Below are positions 59,226 through 64,000 of a stretch of DNA of 64,000 nt, piece by piece. The first letter of the stretch is position 1; every line of letters begins with the position of its first letter. The stretch covers positions 85,710,001-85,774,000 of the forward strand of contig CM060835.1 of assembly GCA_030762175.1 (NCBI GenBank), written 5' to 3'. The DNA comes from Metallyticus violacea (Eukaryota; Arthropoda; Insecta; Mantodea; Metallyticidae). The notes under the pieces are model-generated. The model was not told the origin of the DNA. It searched no databases and saw only the letters and a list, made by a program, of their open reading frames with translations. The translations under genes were made by a program, and so were the position numbers.

Positions 59226-59349
59226 GCATAACCCATATCTTAATAATGCACAAACCCTCTTCCAGGTAAATTCTTAAATCATCAAAGTCCATCGAGCAGG
59301 TAAAGCCGCGAGCTGCTAGGGACTGCTGACAATTGACATCCACCTTGGA

Positions 59350-60600
59350 AAAGTCCCAGGTGATCTGTACTGGCTTCTGGCTTCTGTTCTGGGCTCTTTC
59401 AGTTCTCAGTTCCTACAGTTGAGGTTTATGAGGTGACTACATTTTCACACGGTCATGAATTATTTATTATAAGTTTAGTGCTTTATACACAGATTAAACA
59501 TGGTTATTCTAGCTATGATTAGTGCTTCCCTCTCATCTAAGTGTCCTTAATACCTATCTAATGAAATGCTGTAAAGATTGCAAAGTTTGTAAGTGTGGTA
59601 TATGACTAAACGTGACCTACATTTTAAGGAAACCCATGGACAGGTAGTAATGAGCCCAAGTTTATAATAGTATTTCCCCACCACCTTTTTATATAATCGG
59701 AGTCATAGACATCATAACCAGCTAGCAAAAGGTAATTATCCCCGAACATGTATGTAAACTAATTTTGTACATAATAAATAATAAAGTGCCGCTTAAAGTT
59801 GCATTTGCTGATTTAGTAAACAAAATTACATCCTTTCCCAGTCCTTTGAGCAGGGCTCACAAAATACAGCAAAAAAACCCTGAAATGATATCAGTCTTAC
59901 TGACTGGGGTCACAGCATCTTCAAAAATCCACTTAAAAATATACATTAAAGCTGATGAAATGCTGTGTTATTCTCTCATTCTCGTAAGTGAAAGCGACTA
60001 TGCAGGAATGCTGCTATGAGAAATCTCAAACATTGGGATTGGCCTCTCAGTAACGAGGCGACTTGAGATATCTTGCAGTCAGTCCATGAGGGACCTAAAC
60101 ACAGTCTTGCATTGCGCATAATACTATATAGGAGGGAATCTACTTACAGTGATGAAAGAGTATGAACATGAAAAAACTGTTTCTTGACCCACATAGGTAA
60201 TACTTTTATTTGTAGTTGAACTTTGCAGCATATAAGAATAAGTAATACTCAAGTAAATGTGCTATCATAAGCTAATGTCCCCCTACTTCATGCAATATCC
60301 TGCTTGTGGCAGTCAGAGTAAGTCAGGCCTCTGAGATGCAAGCAAACTGAAAACTTATTTGACTAACTTTAATATATATGTGTGTGTGTTATGTTAAGGG
60401 CACATTGTACCAACTTATGTTTTGATTACTATTATGTTACTATTTTTATTTCATAGAAAACATATAGAAAAAGTGTAGTTTTATTTCCAGCATTATCTGC
60501 AGGAATCTTTGAGAGGTCTCCTTCCCTGAGAATCTTTAAAAAGAATGTTAAAAATGTGCACAATTAAAATTGTGTTTATTTGATGTAAGTTGTTTACTTT
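59350..60600. other. Gene-free intronic stretch
   Basis: No recognisable gene or element. An open frame at 59765-60019 has no domain or splice context. Confidence 0.45.
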
Positions 60601-60629
60601 CTAACTACTGTTTGTTAAGTATATACTGT

Positions 60630-60775
60630 CACAGGGCTGTGGCCAATTACCATTCATTACATTTTTATAAATTTCTATTTAAGCAAAACATTTGCTTTGT
60701 ACCACAGGGCTGTGGCCAATTACCATTCATTACATTTTTATAAATTTCTATTTAAGCAAAACATTTGCTTTGTAC
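60630..60775. repeat. Perfect tandem duplication, 73 bp x 2
   Basis: The unit beginning CACAGGGCTGTGGCCAATTA and ending TTTGCTTTGTAC occurs at 60630-60702 and again, identical, at 60703-60775. The absence of any difference implies a very recent duplication or an assembly artefact. Confidence 0.95.
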
Positions 60776-61009
60776 CGGTTGCTGGCTTGTTTAAAAGGCA
60801 CAGTTTGGAAGGCCATGTTTAAAAGACAATTTTAGAGCATTTAGGTTTAGAGCTTTGAATTGTGATAGTGTTATTACTAGTTGCAAAAAATAAAACTGCC
60901 ATAGAATTAACAATTAAATGTTATTCTGAACTAATTTTTTTATGGAAAAATAATTCTACAGATGATTCTTCAGCATATTAAGATCTGGTGTTATCTTTTG
61001 TTTCTTTCT

Positions 61010-61196
61010 TTTAATTATCCTGAAGCATGGAGACATGACCAAAATATTAATATAAATAAATAACAAAAAATGGAACTAAAATATCCCCTGAATGTTCAAA
61101 TGGATAGTAATCAAAATGAGATAGAAAGGGAGGAGTTTAAAATACACTGACTTCCTTTCAGTTACCCTGAAGCATGAACATGACAAAATATTAACA

Positions 61197-61235
<39 letters not shown>

Positions 61236-61332
61236 CAAAAATGGAAGTAAAATGTCCCCTGAATGTTCAAACAGATTGTAATCAGAATGAGATAGAAAGG
61301 AAAGAGTTTACAATACACTGACTTCTTTCCTT
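61010..61332. repeat. Diverged tandem duplication, ~150-170 bp x 2
   Basis: 61010-61159 and 61160-61332 share CCTGAAGCATG, CAAAATATTAA, TCCCCTGAATGTTCAAA, AATGAGATAGAAAGG and AATACACTGACTTC in order. The second copy is longer because of an expanded AAAT tract (61198-61234). Confidence 0.85.
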
Positions 61333-61570
61333 AGAAATCATGAAAACCACATATGTTGTTACATGATCAGTTATGTGAAATAGAACTAAAGTCTGCAATA
61401 TTTTAATTTTCAAAAGAAAAGAAAATAAAATTTTAAGATGCAGTACATGCTTGTTGAGATAAGATTCTTTTAATATATAAAGTAACAAAAAACCCCTCAA
61501 TGAGCATAACTCTCACATTTCCCATTAATAAACTGATTTATGATTTACTTAATGTAAATTGGAACTTGCA

Positions 61571-61701
61571 CAATTCAGTTGAACTTTAGCCTGGCTGAAG
61601 ATGGGAACTAAATGTTCTCGAAACCAGTTCCATACATTTATGAAAAGTAAGTGAAGCTTTAGGAGTGTGTAGTCCAACTGAATCATGCAATGATATCAAT
61701 C
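61571..61701. mobile_element. Foldback MITE, partial copy 2
   Basis: GAAGATGGGAACTAAATGTT followed by CTCGAAACCAGTTC corresponds to the loop and inner arm of the element at 32361-32558. AAGTAAGTGAAGCTTTAGGA and GTGTGTAGT with CATGCAATGATATCAAT correspond to its right arm. The left arm is missing. Confidence 0.6.
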
Positions 61702-62303
61702 AATTTGATTTATGATTGCTTGATTACTAACTCCATTCTGCAGTAAATAGTAATTACATATTTCTTAAGGAATGCTTACATTTTATGTATATGCTCTAAA
61801 GTTATTTTAAAATAAGTGTAAGTGCATAACATATTTTTAATGAGTATCTATCATAAATTCTAGATTTTCTAAACTTCTATTTACCTTCATGAAAAAAATT
61901 AATGATATATATATTATTAAAAAAAAACATACAACTCACACAAAACTTTGTTAACCCAATACTTGGGAATCAGTATGAGATACCAAAGAAAGATATACTA
62001 CTTATATCCTGGGGATGTAAACCAATCATAAATGCTTAAAACCACAATAAAAGGCAACAATGGGTCTACATTAGTTCCTATAAATTCATTAATATAATAT
62101 CTCTCAAGGAGCCAGTTGTACACTTAATCCATATATTTTTACAATGAAAAGTTTCTTGCTACAATGGTTAGCTTGTTATAAGGCATTAATGTAAAAATAT
62201 TCAATATTTTCACAAGTCTATATTGAGGAGCATCAATAAGGAATTCATTCTTGTTCTAACATCATGATATGTATGTTTCCTGATTAGTAATCATCAAGGT
62301 TCT

Positions 62304-62328
62304 CATATATATATATATATATATATAA
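62304..62328. repeat. (AT)n microsatellite
   Basis: About 24 bp of AT units at the left edge of the long foldback. Confidence 0.9.
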
Positions 62329-62590
62329 ATAAAAAATAATACAACACTATTAACAATGTAACTAAATTAACAATAATTAGAAAAGTAGAAAAGGATAAAA
62401 CACTAAAAAAAAGTCACAGATTTACCATCGCTGTATTTCTAACTACTGGAGTTCTTTTATGGCAAGAAGCGATTGCAAATCTGTGACTTTTTCTTAGTGT
62501 TTTATCCTTTTCTACTTTTTTCTAATTATTATTAATTTAGTTACATTTTTAATAATGTTACATTATTTTTATTTTATATTTATATGTATA
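62318..62590. mobile_element. Foldback MITE with ~105 bp arms
   Basis: The left arm (62318-62423) and right arm (62475-62590) are nearly perfect inverted copies: GTAACTAAATTAACAATAAT, AGTAGAAAAGGATAAAACAC and AAGTCACAGATTT face their complements. Pairing continues weakly into the centre (CATCGCT with AGCGATTG). The TA-rich borders fit insertion at TA. Transcription through it from the host gene would give a hairpin within the intron. Confidence 0.75.
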
Positions 62591-63039
62591 TAAACAAAAT
62601 TATATTAAAAAAAAAGTGAATAACAGTCTTTAACCTTCAGTTACATAAATAAAAATCTACATAATTATAATATGTTGTAAGTTGAACTAAACACTTTTAC
62701 AGCTTCACTAACTTATTTTCATTAGAATGGTAAGAGTGTTTTGTTAAACTCATTACAAAATATCAATAATTATGTTATTCATTTCAGTGTTATAGTTCCA
62801 ATTTTATTTTATTTTAAGAAAATTCTACATGATTAACCTTAATCTTTCCTGTAACTTTCATCTGTTACAATAATGGTCTACAAATGTAAGTTGAGCTTTT
62901 CCAAAAAGATAAATTATTATTATTATTATCTTAAACTTATTATGATACAACAATGAAGAAAGCGCTAAGAGAGAATAATTGAGAGAAACTGATTATCAAA
63001 TTCTCAATACATATATTTAAATATATAAATATTTCATAC

Positions 63040-63213
63040 CTGTGAGAGATTGTAATCAACTTGAGCGTTGATCTGACACACAGCAGATGATAAAATCATT
63101 GCACAGGCCAATAGATAAAGTGCCCAACCTGTTGTATACACCCACACAGGATCACTATTATGTCCAGGAAGTCCAGTCAATGGTAATGATATGAATGACC
63201 AAATTTCCAAACC
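63040..63213 (-). CDS. Internal coding exon of an SLC6-like transporter gene
   Basis: A minus-strand exon of 174 bp (58 codons), preceded by the acceptor TTTTTAG and followed by the donor GTATGAAAT. It is phase 0 at both ends. It encodes GLEIWSFISLPLTGLPGHNS, DPVWVYTTGWALYLLACAMI and LSSAVCQINAQVDYNLSQ. A hydrophobic helix of about 20 residues (WALYLLACAMILSSAVCQI) follows a PxWxxxxGW motif, as in the last membrane helix of SLC6 transporters (YPxWxxxxGWxxxLSSxxxIP). It joins in frame to the WGP-containing exon at 52974-53324. Upstream exons lie beyond the window. The family call is tentative; a different multipass protein is possible. Confidence 0.55.
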
Positions 63214-64000
63214 CTAAAAAGTTTTCAAATACAACATGAATAATTTACTTACATACAATAATAGTTTATGAAAGAATTAAAAAAACAATAAATGTTCAGT
63301 AGAATGTTTTAATTTCTGTGTTATTTTGCAATTTGGTGCAACAAAAAATATTATAATCAGTAAATATATTAGAAACTACCACCGGAAATAAGAAATATAT
63401 GACTTATTTGCAACATACATGCAATATAACATTATTCCTTGTCTAAAGTTGCAGTTCATTACTTAAAATTATTTTTGCTTGGCATATAATTTTCATATTA
63501 TTCATTGATTTTACTGTGCAGTGTTAGGTAGAAAACATGTACTTAATCAAATAATAATGGCTGCTTGTTGGAAAATGAGACTACTTTGTGCTTCTGAACA
63601 TAATTGAAGTCACAGGCAGGCTTCTACATGCAATGTTATTACAGTATATTACATAATGTGATTGCAAATAGTATTGACACAAATCATCTTTCAATTATAC
63701 ATTTTTCTCTTCATGAACATTATTTGATAGTTTATACATATAAAATATTGTGAGTTCAAGTCTTGCACAAATCTTATACATTTTATTTTTAATTTTTTTG
63801 TTGTTTACATGACCAGCAACTCAGTAAAGAGGTAATGTTTTAATATAAGAAAAAAGTTTAATGCTTGTAGCTTTAAAATTATTATAGCTGACTTAAGAAT
63901 TTTCCACTGTGGCCTTCTCAACAGGCTCCTGGGAGGGAAGACGAGAAATTTTAAGATCCCCTTTATTTATTCCTTATCCATTATCTTATTTAGAGTCCTG
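63214..64000 (-). other. Upstream intron sequence of the SLC6-like gene
   Basis: AT-rich, with no further exon recognised. It should contain part of the intron leading to the next upstream exon, outside the window. Confidence 0.4.

Larger units (their letters stand above)
53325..63039 (-). other. 9.7 kb intron of the SLC6-like gene
   Basis: It lies between the donor GTATGAAAT (63039 downward) and the acceptor ending TTTTTGTTGCAG (53325). It contains a Tigger-like element, two LINE fragments, SINE A6, tandem duplications and foldbacks. No additional exon-like segment with splice sites in frame was recognised, although one cannot be excluded. Confidence 0.5.

Overview
The window is AT-rich eukaryotic nuclear DNA. 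Coding islands are sparse, with GT-AG splice sites, abundant microsatellites and dense, mostly decayed transposable elements. A single-exon MATH-BTB (TDPOZ/SPOP-like) gene, several tRNA-headed SINE families and jockey-like LINE, Tc1/mariner, hAT and Tigger remnants suggest an arthropod, most probably a chelicerate such as a spider. That placement is inference; no lineage-specific marker was searched.

Only two host genes can be supported. (1) A MATH-BTB protein at 27580-28497 (+), with a 3' splice site just upstream of the start codon. (2) The last two coding exons of a minus-strand membrane-protein gene (63040-63213 and 52974-53324), joined in phase across a 9.7 kb intron. Its C-terminus resembles SLC6 neurotransmitter:sodium symporters, but that assignment is tentative. 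The rest of this gene lies beyond the right edge.

Layout. 1-5.8 kb: a large, diverged inverted repeat cut by the left edge. 6.7-13.7 kb: a LINE RNase H relic, a complete-looking but dead Tc1/mariner element with long TIRs, SINEs and a MITE-like hairpin. 13.8-19.2 kb: unclassified repeats, microsatellites and a degenerate tandem array of about 145 bp units, part of a dispersed repeat that recurs at 44.7-45.3 kb. 20.9-25.3 kb: DDE transposase and LINE RT relics and SINEs, including one SINE nested in another with both target-site duplications readable. 25.3-30.4 kb: the MATH-BTB gene and flanks. 30.4-32.6 kb: three foldback structures. 35.9-37.2 kb: a hAT relic and a third SINE family. 41.4-48.2 kb: mariner and hAT relics, a LINE ORF1 relic and SINEs. 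49-64 kb: the SLC6-like gene, whose large intron holds a Tigger-like element, two jockey-like LINE fragments and tandem and foldback repeats.

The most unusual item is in that intron. Both LINE RT fragments are followed, on the same strand, by sequence resembling the 3' half of 5S rRNA, which contains the Box C promoter region. One copy carries it twice in tandem. I saw no CRISPR, operon, phage or other bacterial feature. Dispersed-repeat calls come from reading the sequence against itself, not from a database search.
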